The position numbers and the translations under genes were made by a program. Positions 17,001 through 26,730 of a stretch of 64,000 bases of DNA are shown piece after piece. Within the stretch, counting starts at the first letter, position 1. The number at the start of each line of letters is the position of its first letter. Source of the DNA: JAGNLM01 sp964439835 (lineage in GTDB: Bacteria > Pseudomonadota > Gammaproteobacteria > JAABTG01); assembly GCA_964439835.1 (NCBI GenBank), contig CAYTPQ010000004.1, positions 62,001 through 126,000 on the forward strand, written 5' to 3'. The notes beneath the pieces are model-generated. The model was not told the DNA's origin and did no database searches. It saw nothing but the letters and a program-made list of their open reading frames with translations.

Positions 17001-17266
17001 TCGCCCCCGGTGTCCGGGTCACTGGCAGCAGAGCCCCCGTGGCAGGGCGTCGACAGGAGGCTGCGCACCACTCTGGTGCACGGGCGGGAGAGGGCGCCCT
17101 CAAGGTAGCGCCCGGACGGGGTCTCGCGGGGCCTTGTGCCGCCCGGACGGCGGTAGCCGAGCCGAGCGGGAGGTCGTCGCGGCGTCTCCCGCAGGGCCGG
17201 GGCGCACACCTGCCCACCGTTTGCGAGGCGAAAGGACCCCTATTCCCGGGGTCAATCGTCAGGAAC

Positions 17267-17282
17267 TGGCACGTCCCCTGCT
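17267..17282 (+). promoter_or_regulatory. Sigma-54 (RpoN) promoter
   Basis: TGGCACGTCCCCTGCT matches the -24/-12 consensus TGGCACG-N4-TTGCW at all but one base and has the strict GG-N10-GC spacing (GG at 17268-17269, GC at 17280-17281). Transcription should begin near 17293, leaving a 54-nt leader before the ATG at 17347, which has its own ribosome site. The rest of the 346-bp gap after the ATPase gene shows no gene; a bacterial enhancer-binding-protein site would be expected 80-150 bp upstream but I could not identify one. Confidence 0.62.
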
Positions 17283-17346
17283 TGCCAAACGGGCAGAGGC
17301 CAGGCCCATTTCGGGCCGGCCGCCGGAGGCCCGGGAGGGACGTACC

Positions 17347-17535
17347 ATGGTGAAGGTCTTTGACATGCGGGCGGGTACCTGGACCGACGACGAGCAGGAC
17401 GACGACGGCGTGGGCCGGGGCGGGTGCTGCCACGGGGAGCCTCAGCCGAGGGATCGGCGGGCGGCGCTTCCCCGCCTCCAGCTCGCCCTGGTTGCCGTCC
17501 GCACCGATTCGGCCGCCACCCGCTGGCCCCGCTGA
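17347..17535 (+). CDS. Small acidic hypothetical protein under a sigma-54 promoter
   Basis: A 62-residue product, MVKVFDMRAGTWTDDEQDDD at the start, then a Gly-rich CC pair and an Arg/Ala/Leu-rich tail. I do not recognise a family. The ATG is preceded by GGGAGGG with 6-7 nt spacing, and a sigma-54 promoter lies 80 bp upstream, which are the two reasons to believe it. The acidic run and adjacent cysteines (residues 28-29) could bind metal, but this is speculation. The C-terminal half has the composition of non-coding high-GC sequence, so the true length is uncertain. Confidence 0.5.
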   Translation: MVKVFDMRAGTWTDDEQDDDGVGRGGCCHGEPQPRDRRAALPRLQLALVAVRTDSAATRWPR

Positions 17536-17584
17536 GGGGGGCCGGGCGGAGGCTCGGGCCGCGCGCAGCGACCCGCGCCGGGGG

Positions 17585-18298
17585 CTAGGGCCGGTTGAGC
17601 TCGACGGTCCCCTGGACCGTCACCGACAGCGACTGGGTGCCTGCCTCCAGCGCAGGCGGCGCGGCCTCGGCCGCGAGTGCCACCCCGCGGGCCTGCATCC
17701 TCATGGGACGCGGCGGCGGGCCTTCGCCGCTGGTGTCGACGTCCACGCTCACCAGCCGGTAGCCCGTCCGGCCCAGGCGCGCGGCCACCAGCCCGGCGCG
17801 CTTCTCGAACCCCTCGACTGCCTCGCCGATCAACCCATCCTCCGCGTTGCGCCGCGCTGCGGGTGACACCGTGTATCCGACCGACTGGACCGCCAGGTCC
17901 TTCTGAAGCTCGCCGATCAGCTTCCCGAGGCGGGCGGCGTCCTGGCTCTCCAGCCGCACGGACTGGTTCACGCGCCAGCCGACGATGCTGGCCTGCTGGT
18001 AGACCGGCGAGGTCTGATAGTCGAGCGTCTGGACCTTGACCCCCTCCACTTGCCGCGCGCGCTCTACCGCCCGGGCCACGGCGCGGTTGACCTCGTCTGC
18101 CAGGCGGGCCGTGTCGCCCCCTTCGCGTTGGGCGTAGAGCACCGCGACGAGGGTGTCGTTGTCCACGTCCCGCGTGGCGGTGTAGGTCAGGGTGACCCGG
18201 TCGTAGGTGAGCGGCTCGTCAGCACAGGCGGGGGTCGCAACCGACGCCGCCAGCGTCAGCGCGGCGAGCGTCTGGGCTATCATGGGGGCCTTTCTCAT
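17585..18298 (-). CDS. SIMPL domain (DUF541) periplasmic protein
   Basis: A 237-residue exported protein. An N-terminal signal peptide (AQTLAALTLAASVATPACA) is followed by a SIMPL/DUF541 domain covering nearly all the rest, with the usual pattern YTATRDVDNDTLVAVLYAQR, YQTSPVYQQ and GWRVNQSVRLES. SIMPL proteins such as E. coli YggE are periplasmic or outer-membrane-associated and linked to oxidative stress tolerance; the biochemical role is not settled. The start is ATG 18298, with GGAGAGGA on its strand just upstream; an in-frame GTG at 18313 sits inside that ribosome site. It is divergent from the lipase gene at 18391, so the 92-bp gap must hold both promoters. Confidence 0.88.
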   Translation of the reverse strand: MRKAPMIAQTLAALTLAASVATPACADEPLTYDRVTLTYTATRDVDNDTLVAVLYAQREGGDTARLADEVNRAVARAVERARQVEGVKVQTLDYQTSPVYQQASIVGWRVNQSVRLESQDAARLGKLIGELQKDLAVQSVGYTVSPAARRNAEDGLIGEAVEGFEKRAGLVAARLGRTGYRLVSVDVDTSGEGPPPRPMRMQARGVALAAEAAPPALEAGTQSLSVTVQGTVELNRP

Positions 18299-18390
18299 CT
18301 CGGTCCTCTCCACAGCGGAGTCGACGACGGTTGGCCGGCCCGGTCCGCGCCAGCCGGATGCGCGCGGTCAACACGGGTCGGAGCCAAGCC

Positions 18391-19290
18391 ATGCACAACG
18401 CACAGGTACGGGGGCGCCCGAACGCCCTGGGCCAGCGTAGCCTTTACGCCGCCGGGCCGCCAGGGCAGGTGGGCGTCGGCGGATGGGGCCTGCGCCTGGT
18501 AGCGGGGCTGGCCGCAGCGCTGTTCCTGGCTGCCGCCGCCCGGGCGGAGGTGACCGTCCTCGTGCCCGGCTACCTGAGCGGGCCCCAGGACTGGCGCGTG
18601 AGCGGGATCACCGGCGCGCTCTCGCGGGCCGGCTGGCGGGACGGCGGCGACCTGCGTTGGGGTCCCCGCGGGCCGGTCCCCCCACCCGAGCCGGCGGCGG
18701 CACCCCGCACCTTCTACACCGTTGCGCTGCCTACCGAGGCCCCCCTTGCCGGGCAGGCCCAGGTGCTGGCGGCCTACCTGGAGCGCGTGCGGTCCTGGCA
18801 CCCCGAGGAGGGACTGGTCCTGGTTGGCCACTCGGCCGGTGGTCTGGTGGCGCGCCTGTATATGGTCCAGAACCCCCGTTCAGGGGTCGCCGCGCTGGTG
18901 ACGATCGCGAGCCCGCACCTGGGCACCGACACCGCCGAGATCGGGTCCCTGATCGGTCAGACGCCGCTGTCCTGGTTCGCGCCGATGGTGGGCGCCGGGA
19001 CCCTGAACCGCTCCCAGGCGCTCTACCGCGATCTGTCTCGGGAGAACCCCCAGGGGGTCCTGTTCTGGCTGAACCGCCAACCCCACCCCGCGGCCCGGTA
19101 CGTGTCGGTGGTGCGCTCCGACAGCAGCCTGCTCGGCGACCTAGTGGTGCCCAGCGCCAGCCAGGACATGAACCACGTGCCGGCGCTGCGCGGGCGCTCG
19201 GTGCGGATCGAGGTGCGCGACGGGCACGGCCTCAGTTCCGGGGACGGGCCGGTGCTGGTCGAGATCCTGGAGCGCCTGCGCCGGTCGTGA
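18391..19290 (+). CDS. Secreted alpha/beta-hydrolase, lipase-like
   Basis: A 299-residue predicted serine hydrolase. Residues about 28-52 form a signal peptide (GLRLVAGLAAALFLAAAARA), so it works outside the cytoplasm. The start of the fold is VTVLVPGYLSGPQDWR. The nucleophile elbow is GHSAGG (VLVGHSAGGLVARLY), followed by TIASPHLGTDTAE as in triacylglycerol lipases and PGAP1-like esterases; the catalytic histidine is probably in the RDGHGLSSGDGP segment at the end. ATG 18391 follows GGAG; the frame is open to 18331 but those codons lack support. The ABC transporter genes follow closely in the same direction. Confidence 0.82.
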   Translation: MHNAQVRGRPNALGQRSLYAAGPPGQVGVGGWGLRLVAGLAAALFLAAAARAEVTVLVPGYLSGPQDWRVSGITGALSRAGWRDGGDLRWGPRGPVPPPEPAAAPRTFYTVALPTEAPLAGQAQVLAAYLERVRSWHPEEGLVLVGHSAGGLVARLYMVQNPRSGVAALVTIASPHLGTDTAEIGSLIGQTPLSWFAPMVGAGTLNRSQALYRDLSRENPQGVLFWLNRQPHPAARYVSVVRSDSSLLGDLVVPSASQDMNHVPALRGRSVRIEVRDGHGLSSGDGPVLVEILERLRRS

Positions 19291-19349
19291 CCCCGGTGCC
19301 TGCCCTCGCGCCGTCCGCGGGCGCGGGTACGGGGCCCGCGGCGGGACCG

Positions 19350-20102
19350 ATGACAGGCCGCGGAGTTGCGGACGACGCCGTCCGGGTGGACGGCCTCACC
19401 CGGCGCTTCGGCGCGGTCACCGCGGTCGACGACGTCTCGTTCCGGGTCCCGCGCGGGTCCGTCTGTGCGCTGCTGGGCGGCAACGGGGCGGGCAAGACCA
19501 CGACCCTCTCCATGCTCCTCGGGCTGCTGCTGCCGACTGCCGGAAGCATCCGCGTGCTGGGGGTCGACATGCTCGCGGACCGCTACGGCGTGCTGCCCCG
19601 CGTCGGCTTCAGCTCGCCCTACGTGGACCTCCCCCAGCGGCTCACGGTCGCCCAGAATCTGGAGGTCTACGCCCGGCTCTTCGGCGTCGCCGGCCGCGGC
19701 GAGCGCTTGGCGGAGCTGGCGACCGCGCTCGACCTGGAGGACCTCCTGGACAGGACCTACGGCTCGCTCTCGGCCGGCCAACGGACCCGCGTCGCCATCG
19801 CGAAGGCACTGCTGAATCGCCCCGAGCTCCTGCTGCTGGACGAGCCGACGGCGTCCCTCGACCCCGACTCGGCCGACCGGTTGCGGGGGTACCTAATCGA
19901 CTACCTGCGCGCCAGCGGCGCGACCGCGCTGCTGGCCTCTCACAACATGGTCGAGGTCGAGCGGCTGTGCGATCGGGTACTGGTGATGAAGCAGGGGCGG
20001 ATCGTCGAGCGGGGGAGCCCCGCCGACCTGCTGGCCCGCTACGGCCTCGAGAACCTGGAGCAGGTGTTTCTCGACATCGCCCGCCGCGAGAGGCTCGCGT
20101 GA
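19350..20102 (+). CDS. ABC-2 exporter ATP-binding protein
   Basis: A 250-residue ATPase subunit. Walker A is GGNGAGKTT, the signature LSAGQRTRVAIAKALL, Walker B LLLLDEPTASLDPDSAD, and the switch histidine is in LLASHNMVEVERL. It resembles NodI/CcmA-type daunorubicin or polysaccharide exporter ATPases. The ATG at 19350 gives a normal N-terminus; an in-frame GTG at 19287 overlaps the lipase stop and would add 21 Ala/Pro/Gly residues. The gene overlaps its permease gene by 4 bp (GTGA), a sign of tight stoichiometric coupling. Confidence 0.93.
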   Translation: MTGRGVADDAVRVDGLTRRFGAVTAVDDVSFRVPRGSVCALLGGNGAGKTTTLSMLLGLLLPTAGSIRVLGVDMLADRYGVLPRVGFSSPYVDLPQRLTVAQNLEVYARLFGVAGRGERLAELATALDLEDLLDRTYGSLSAGQRTRVAIAKALLNRPELLLLDEPTASLDPDSADRLRGYLIDYLRASGATALLASHNMVEVERLCDRVLVMKQGRIVERGSPADLLARYGLENLEQVFLDIARRERLA

Positions 20103-20905
20103 GACCGGGGCTCGCGTCGGCGGGTCGGGTCTACGCCATGGTGCTGCGCTACAGCTACCTGCTGCGGGGCTCCTGGCCGCGGGTGCTGGAGCTGGCCTAC
20201 TGGCCGACCGTGCAGATGATCCTCTGGGGCCTGATCAACAAGTTCATGGTGGCCCAGAGCGCCTGGGTGGCCCAGGCGGCGGGGCTGTTCATCGCCGCCG
20301 TGCTGCTCTGGGACGTGCTGTTCCGGGCCCAGCTCGGGGTCTCGGTGGTGTTCTTCGAGGAGATGTACTCGCGCAACCTGGGCCCTCTGTTCACGAGCCC
20401 GCTGCGGCCCTCGGAGCTGGTGCTCGCGCTGCTGACGATCAGCCTCCTGCGGACCCTGATCGGGGTCGGCGTGGCGGCGGTGCTGGCGGTCGTCCTGTAC
20501 CGCTACTCGGTCTTCTCGATGGGGTTGCCGCTGCTCGCGTTCTTCGCCAACCTGCTGGTGATGGGCTGGGCCATCGGCCTGCTGGTGGTGGCCTTCGTGC
20601 TGCGCTACGGCCTCGGCGCCGAGAGCCTCGCCTGGGCCATCATCTTCGCGGTGGCACCGATCTCGGGCGTGTACTACCCGATCTCCAACCTCCCCGACTG
20701 GCTGCAGCCGGTGGCTTGGGCGCTGCCGTCGAGCAGCGTCTTCGAGGGGATGCGGGCGGTGATGATCGACCAGACCTTCCGTCTCGACCTGTTCCTGCAG
20801 GCGGTCGCCCTGAACGCGGTCTACCTGGCGGCGGGCTGGGGACTCTTCCTGCTGGCCTTTCGGGTGGCCAGGGAACGGGATCTGCTGTTGCATGTCGGAG
20901 AGTAG
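20099..20905 (+). CDS. ABC-2 type permease
   Basis: A 268-residue inner-membrane permease with six predicted helices, partner of the ATPase immediately upstream. The start GTG at 20099 overlaps the ATPase stop by 4 bp. The helical core includes LELAYWPTVQMILWGLINKF, LLWDVLFRAQLGVSVVFFEE and the C-terminal VAPISGVYYPISNLPDWLQP, which is typical of ABC-2/NodJ-like exporters. The substrate is unknown; neighbours (a family 2 glycosyltransferase 12 bp downstream and a secreted lipase upstream) suggest a glycoconjugate or lipid product. Confidence 0.92.
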   Translation: MRPGLASAGRVYAMVLRYSYLLRGSWPRVLELAYWPTVQMILWGLINKFMVAQSAWVAQAAGLFIAAVLLWDVLFRAQLGVSVVFFEEMYSRNLGPLFTSPLRPSELVLALLTISLLRTLIGVGVAAVLAVVLYRYSVFSMGLPLLAFFANLLVMGWAIGLLVVAFVLRYGLGAESLAWAIIFAVAPISGVYYPISNLPDWLQPVAWALPSSSVFEGMRAVMIDQTFRLDLFLQAVALNAVYLAAGWGLFLLAFRVARERDLLLHVGE

Positions 20906-20916
20906 GGTCGTAACCA

Positions 20917-21765
20917 ATGAGCCTCGTCTCCGTCGTCACGCCGGCCTACCGCGCCGAGGCGTCTGTCGCCCGGACCGTGGCGAGCGTGCTCGCCCAGACC
21001 TGGGACGACTGGGAGCTGCTCCTGGTGAGCGACGACGGGGTGGACTACCGGGAGGTGCTCGCAGAGGCGGGCATCGAAGACCCACGCCTCCGGTTCTTCA
21101 GCACCGGGGCGGTGGCCAGCGGTCCGGGCGCGGCGCGCAACCGCGGGTTGATCGCGGCGCGGGGCGACTTGCTGGCGCCGCTCGACGCCGACGACCTGTT
21201 CCACCCGGATCGGCTCGCCCGCCTGGTGCCCCTCGCGCGACGTTTCGGCGCAGCCGGCGACAACGTGCGGGTGGTCGAGGACCCCCGCGGCAATGTGCTC
21301 GGCACGCTATTCCCCGAGGGACCGGAGGTCCGCTGGCTCGGCCTTCGCGACTACGCGCGGACCTCGGTGCCCATGACCTTCGTCTTTCGCCGCGACCGGG
21401 TCTCCTGGGGCTGGGACGAAGCGGTGGGGTTCACCGAGGACACGCTCTTCAACCTGCGGGGCTTCGAGGCGGTCGGCCGCGTTCCCGTGACCGGCGAGGT
21501 CCTGCACGAGTACCGCGTCCGGGAGGGCTCGATGTGCCATTCCCCCGACAGCGGCGCTCGCGCCGAGCGGGCCTACACCGTCGCCCTGGAGCGGATCAGC
21601 CGGGGCGGCCTCGGTTTCCGCACGCCTCAAGCCCGGTTCCTGGTGCGCGAGATGTTGCTCGCCCGACGTGCCCTCAACCGGGCCTTTCTGCGCGCGCTCC
21701 AGGCCGGACGCTGCCGCAACTTCCAGGAATTTCTCGCCGCGGGCACCCTGGCCGCGGTCCACTGA
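20917..21765 (+). CDS. Family 2 glycosyltransferase
   Basis: A 282-residue GT-A fold glycosyltransferase. The N-terminus MSLVSVVTPAYRAEASVART is the nucleotide-sugar-binding start of family 2, GPGAARNRGLIAARG leads into the DxD-type motif LDADD near residue 92, and WGWDEAVGFTEDTLFNLRG is in the acceptor region with the usual ED pair. No membrane segment is evident. It starts 12 bp after the ABC permease and ends 23 bp before the metallo-beta-lactamase-fold gene, so it is probably part of one operon. Donor and acceptor are unknown. Confidence 0.9.
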   Translation: MSLVSVVTPAYRAEASVARTVASVLAQTWDDWELLLVSDDGVDYREVLAEAGIEDPRLRFFSTGAVASGPGAARNRGLIAARGDLLAPLDADDLFHPDRLARLVPLARRFGAAGDNVRVVEDPRGNVLGTLFPEGPEVRWLGLRDYARTSVPMTFVFRRDRVSWGWDEAVGFTEDTLFNLRGFEAVGRVPVTGEVLHEYRVREGSMCHSPDSGARAERAYTVALERISRGGLGFRTPQARFLVREMLLARRALNRAFLRALQAGRCRNFQEFLAAGTLAAVH

Positions 21766-21787
21766 CCCCTTCTCACCGGTGATCACG

Positions 21788-22600
21788 ATGCAACGACCCC
21801 TGACCCTGCGCTTCCTCGGCGTCGGTAACTCCCACGCCCTCGGCCTCGGCAGCTCGGCCGCGGTGCTCGAGCAGGGCGACGAGCCCCTGCTGTTGATCGA
21901 TTGCGGCCTGGACACCGTGGCGGCGTATCGCGAGACCTACGACGGACGGCTGCCGAGGGCGGTGTTCATCACCCACACGCACCTGGACCACGTGGGCGGG
22001 CTGGAGAACCTCTTCTACCGGGCCATCTTCGACCCCGAGCACGCGGGTCGGGTCAAGCTCTACGTCCCGGTGCGCCTGGTGGAGGTGCTGCATCGGCGGG
22101 TGGCCGACTACCCGAGCATCCTCGCCGAGGGGGGCGCGAACTTCTGGGACTGCTTCCAACTCGTGCCCGTCTCGGACCGCTTCTGGCACGAGGAGCTGCT
22201 GTTCACGGTCTTCCCCGTGCGCCACCACGAGTTCCTCTCGGCCTACGGGCTGGCGCTGGAGGGGCTGTTCCTCTACACGGGGGACACCCGCCCGGTGCCG
22301 GAGGTCGTCAACCGGTTCGCCTGCCGGGGCGAGACCATCTTTCACGACTGCTGCGTGTCCGAGAGTCCCTCCCACACCGGTCTGCGAGAGCTGGGCCGGG
22401 AGTACACCTCCGCCCAGGTGGCGCGCATGGTGCTCTACCACTACCAGGGGGAGGGGGCGGCCGCGCTGATGGAGAGTCAGGGCTACCGGGTCGCGCGGCG
22501 CGGTGACCGCTTCGCCCTCTCGGGGGAACCCCTGGTGCGGCGGTCGCAGGCCGCAGCGGAGGCAGGGAAGGGACCTGCGCCGGTGCGCCGGGCGGTTTAG
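21788..22600 (+). CDS. MBL-fold metallohydrolase
   Basis: A 270-residue metallo-beta-lactamase-fold protein. The metal motif HTHLDHVGG (about residues 62-70), VFPVRHHEFLSAYGL, LYTGDTRPVP and the final histidine in VLYHYQGE form a plausible two-metal site, as in RNase Z-like and phosphodiesterase members. The ATG at 21788 places MQRPLTLRFLGVGNSHALGL at the start, a typical RNase Z-like opening; a GTG at 21779 is possible. It closes the lipase-exporter-glycosyltransferase run and is convergent with the HDOD gene. The substrate is not predictable. Confidence 0.88.
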   Translation: MQRPLTLRFLGVGNSHALGLGSSAAVLEQGDEPLLLIDCGLDTVAAYRETYDGRLPRAVFITHTHLDHVGGLENLFYRAIFDPEHAGRVKLYVPVRLVEVLHRRVADYPSILAEGGANFWDCFQLVPVSDRFWHEELLFTVFPVRHHEFLSAYGLALEGLFLYTGDTRPVPEVVNRFACRGETIFHDCCVSESPSHTGLRELGREYTSAQVARMVLYHYQGEGAAALMESQGYRVARRGDRFALSGEPLVRRSQAAAEAGKGPAPVRRAV

Positions 22601-22641
22601 GTTCCGTCTCGCGGGGCGACGCCCGCGCGCAAGGGTCGGCG

Positions 22642-23520
22642 TCAGCGGGTAGCGGACTCGGCGGCGCGCCGGCTCTCGCCGCCCAGGACCAGGTCGACGA
22701 CGCCGGAGACCTCACCGGCCGCCGCCTCGGCGGCCACCATTGCGGTTTCGGGTGCGATACCGCTGGTGCGCCAGGCCACGGGGTGCACGCGGGCCGTGGC
22801 CTCGAGGCTCGTCTCGCCCTCGGTGAAGGCGTCGGTCAGCGCCGCTGCGATGTGCACCAGTGCGGTCTCAAACGGTGAGCCGGTGGCGTCATCGGGCCGC
22901 ACGTGGAAGCGGACCGCAGTGCACAGGCCGTCGGGGAGCTTCCAGCGGCGCAGCAGCGCGGCGCCGACCTCCGCGTAATCGAAACCGAGCCTCTCCCGCT
23001 CGACCTCGGGCAGGGGACGGCGCGCCTCCGCGGCGTGCTTTAGGGCCGCGTCGGCTTGCTCCGGGAGGCGGTCGAAGAGCACCAGGTGACCGATGTCCCG
23101 CAGCAGCCCCTCGACAAACAGCCGCTCCAGGTCCAGGACGTTGCAGCGCGCTGCCAGGTTGCGGGCGACCACGCCGCAGTAGACGCTGCGCCGCCAGAAG
23201 GTCTGGACGTCCATGCGGGCCGGCGAGACCCCCGCGAAGGCCCGCGTCACCGACGTCGCCAGCACCAGGTCGAGGAGCGGCCGGCTGCCGAGCAGCGTGA
23301 CCGCGCGGGTCACGGTCTCGACCCGCCCCGAGTGCCCGAACACGGCACTGTTGGCGATCCGCAGGACGCGGGCCGTCAGGGCCGGGTCGCGCACGATGGC
23401 CCCGGCCAGGTCGGCCATCCGGGCGCGCGGGTTTTCCACGATCTCGCGCACCCGGAGGTAGACCTCCGGTAGAGAGACCAGGCGGCTGACGCTGTCCACC
23501 AGCTCTTCGACGGTCTGCAT
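22642..23520 (-). CDS. HDOD-domain signalling protein
   Basis: A 292-residue cytoplasmic HDOD protein, the second in the window. The core (about residues 5-210) includes LVSLPEVYLRVREIVENP, IVRDPALTARVLRIANSAVF and LLRDIGHLVLFDRLPEQADA. Unlike the first HDOD protein it is not paired with a GGDEF gene. ATG 23520 begins directly before the domain; the upstream 55 open codons are Arg/Ala/Pro-rich and lack a family match. It is transcribed alone, convergent with the metallohydrolase gene and divergent from the symporter. Confidence 0.87.
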   Translation of the reverse strand: MQTVEELVDSVSRLVSLPEVYLRVREIVENPRARMADLAGAIVRDPALTARVLRIANSAVFGHSGRVETVTRAVTLLGSRPLLDLVLATSVTRAFAGVSPARMDVQTFWRRSVYCGVVARNLAARCNVLDLERLFVEGLLRDIGHLVLFDRLPEQADAALKHAAEARRPLPEVERERLGFDYAEVGAALLRRWKLPDGLCTAVRFHVRPDDATGSPFETALVHIAAALTDAFTEGETSLEATARVHPVAWRTSGIAPETAMVAAEAAAGEVSGVVDLVLGGESRRAAESATR

Positions 23521-23839
23521 AGGGCACCCGTGCGGGGCGGGGCAACGCCGGACCGGGCTCGCAGGCGATCGGTCTGCGGCGGCACCCTCGGGACGGTTAG
23601 CGGCGGTGGCTGCAACCCCTTGAGCGGCTTGGCCAACCCACCTGGAGCGGGCGCCGGTCACAGTCGGTTCCGCGGCGCGGCGCACAGCCGGTAATTGCGC
23701 TCTCGCGCGGCCCGTTGCTCGGCGCCCCGCCCCGGCCGCACCTCCCGCGACGGTTCAACCGGCCGCCCCAGCCTGGTAGGGTAGCGGGCCGAAAGCGGCC
23801 ATCGGCGTGCCGCGCCCAGGGGCTTGGCAGGAGGGGGAC
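23521..23839. other. Divergent intergenic region
   Basis: The 319 bp between the HDOD gene and the symporter gene contain no gene. On the plus strand a weak promoter-like pair, TTCAAC at 23754-23759 and TAGGGT at 23777-23782 with a 17-bp spacer, could serve the symporter. Nothing comparable was found for the HDOD direction. Confidence 0.35.
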
Positions 23840-25182
<1,343 letters not shown>

Positions 25183-25186
<4 letters not shown>

Positions 25187-26211
25187 GCCACGCCGGCACG
25201 TCGGCTGCCCTGCTGCTCGCGGGGGTGCTCGCCGGCTGCTCGGGCGCGGGTGCCCCGGTGGAGGTCACCGGCCCCACCATGGGCACCCGCTTCTCCGTCA
25301 AGGTAGTGGACCCGCCCGCAGCGCTCGGCGAGGCGGCCCTGCGCGCCGGCGTGGAGCGGGTGCTGGAGGCGGTCAACGCCAGCCTGTCCACCTATCGCCC
25401 CGACTCCGAGCTGTCGCGCTTCAACCGCTCGGCGGACACCGACTGGGTCCCGGCCTCGGCGGACCTGCTCCGGGTCGTGACCGAGGCGCAGCGGGTGAGC
25501 CGCCTGACCGTCGGGGCGTTCGACGTCACCGTCGGTCCCCTGGTGAACCTTTGGGGCTTCGGGCCGGGGCGCGGCGAGGACCGCGTGCCCACGGAGGCGG
25601 AGGTCGCGGCAGCCCGGGCGCGGGTGGGCTACGCCCGCCTCGAGGTGCGGGACCCGCCGCCGGCCGTGCGCAAGGCCATCCCCGACCTCTACGTGGACCT
25701 CTCCGCGATCGCTAAGGGCTATGGCGTGGACCGGGTCGCGGAGTACCTGGAGACCCAGGGCGTGGCCCGGTACCTGGTGGAGGTCGGGGGCGAGGTCCGC
25801 GGCCGCGGGTCCAACGCCCGCGGCACGCCCTGGAAGGTGGCCATCGAGCGCCCGGCCGAGGGCGAGCGGACGGCCTACGCCGTGGTGGACGTCGACGGGG
25901 TCGGCGTGGCGACCTCGGGCGACTACCGGAACTACTTCGAGAAGGACGGCCGGCGGTACTCGCACACCATCGACCCCGCGACCGGGAGACCGATTACCCA
26001 CACGCTGGCCTCGGTGACGGTGGTGAGCGACACCTGTATGAGCGCAGACGCCCTCGCCACCGGCCTGAACGTCCTCGGCCCGGAGGCAGGCTACGCGCTG
26101 GCCGAGCGCGAGGGAATAGCGGCCCTGTTCATCGTCCGCGAGGGCCAGGGCTTCACGCACCGGGCGACGCCGGCGTTCGCGAGGTACGGCGGGGGTAGCG
26201 TGGAGCAGTAG
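25183..26211 (+). CDS. apbE: FAD:protein FMN transferase, lipoprotein
   Basis: ApbE moves FMN from FAD to a threonine of target flavoproteins such as NqrB/NqrC or RnfG/RnfD, in the periplasm. The 342-residue chain has a lipobox LAGC with C19 as the lipidated cysteine. Family motifs are GPTMGTRFSVKV, DLSAIAKGYGVDRVAEYL, YLVEVGGEVRGRG and the metal/FAD-binding YSHTIDPATGRPI with the later SDTCMSADALAT. Start ATG 25183 overlaps the symporter stop by 4 bp. ApbE is normally next to its electron-transfer target; here the partner is a sodium symporter, which is odd. No Nqr or Rnf gene is in the window. Confidence 0.94.
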
Positions 26212-26293
26212 TCTGTGCCTATCCGTGTCGCTGACGGTCCCCAGGCGCCGCGGACAGGACCTTACGGTTGAGCGTCGAGGCCGGCCAGGTATT

Positions 26294-26396
26294 CACCGCA
26301 GAGACGCAGAGTACGCAACGTGTTGTGAACCTGCCTCGCAGAAGCTGAACGATCGCGTCTTCAACCCTAACTTTGCGCCTTTGCGTCTCTGCGGTA
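26294..26396. repeat. Dispersed inverted repeat (CCGCAGAGACGCAGAG type), copy A
   Basis: The arms are CCGCAGAGACGCAGAG at 26296-26311 and TTTGCGTCTCTGCGG ending at 26394, separated by a loop of about 70 bp. The same arm type recurs at 46442-46525. Such elements of the form CTTTGCGCCTCTGCG are common in many bacterial genomes. The right arm of this copy encodes the last ten codons of the zinc-ribbon gene on the minus strand. Confidence 0.75.
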
Positions 26397-26585
26397 GCTC
26401 TTCGTTCGTCGGCACTTCCCGCAGCGGGGCTGGTTACGAAACTCCATGCGCGTCTTGCCCATGCGGCGCATCCCGACCTCCGCCATGGGCACCATCTGGC
26501 CGCAGGCGCTGCACTGGACGTACACGTTGTTGAACACCAGCTTCAGGCCGGAGTCGGCGTCCTGGTAGACGTAGCGCTTGCTCAT
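26367..26585 (-). CDS. Small zinc-ribbon protein
   Basis: A 72-residue basic protein with two CxxC knuckles, CSAC at residues 25-28 and CGKC near 55-58, which should bind one zinc ion. The spacer holds VPMAEVGMRRMGKTRMEFRN. The family is unknown to me; size and charge suggest a nucleic-acid or ribosome-associated role, but this is a guess. ATG 26585 has AAGGGG on its strand upstream. The C-terminal SYRRDAKAQS is encoded by the arm of the dispersed repeat at 26294-26396, so the original stop was probably lost when the repeat inserted or arose there. Confidence 0.75.
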   Translation of the reverse strand: MSKRYVYQDADSGLKLVFNNVYVQCSACGQMVPMAEVGMRRMGKTRMEFRNQPRCGKCRRTKSYRRDAKAQS

Positions 26586-26730
26586 GCGGTTTCCCCTTGC
26601 CCGGGCCGTGCCGAGCCCCCGACCACGTCGCTATGCCGCCGTAGGCTTGCCCCGTGCCGCGCGGAGTCGGCGTGCAGACGGCCGATTCCTCAGGAGTCTG
26701 GCGCTCGCCGGCATGACGAACGGGACTGGA

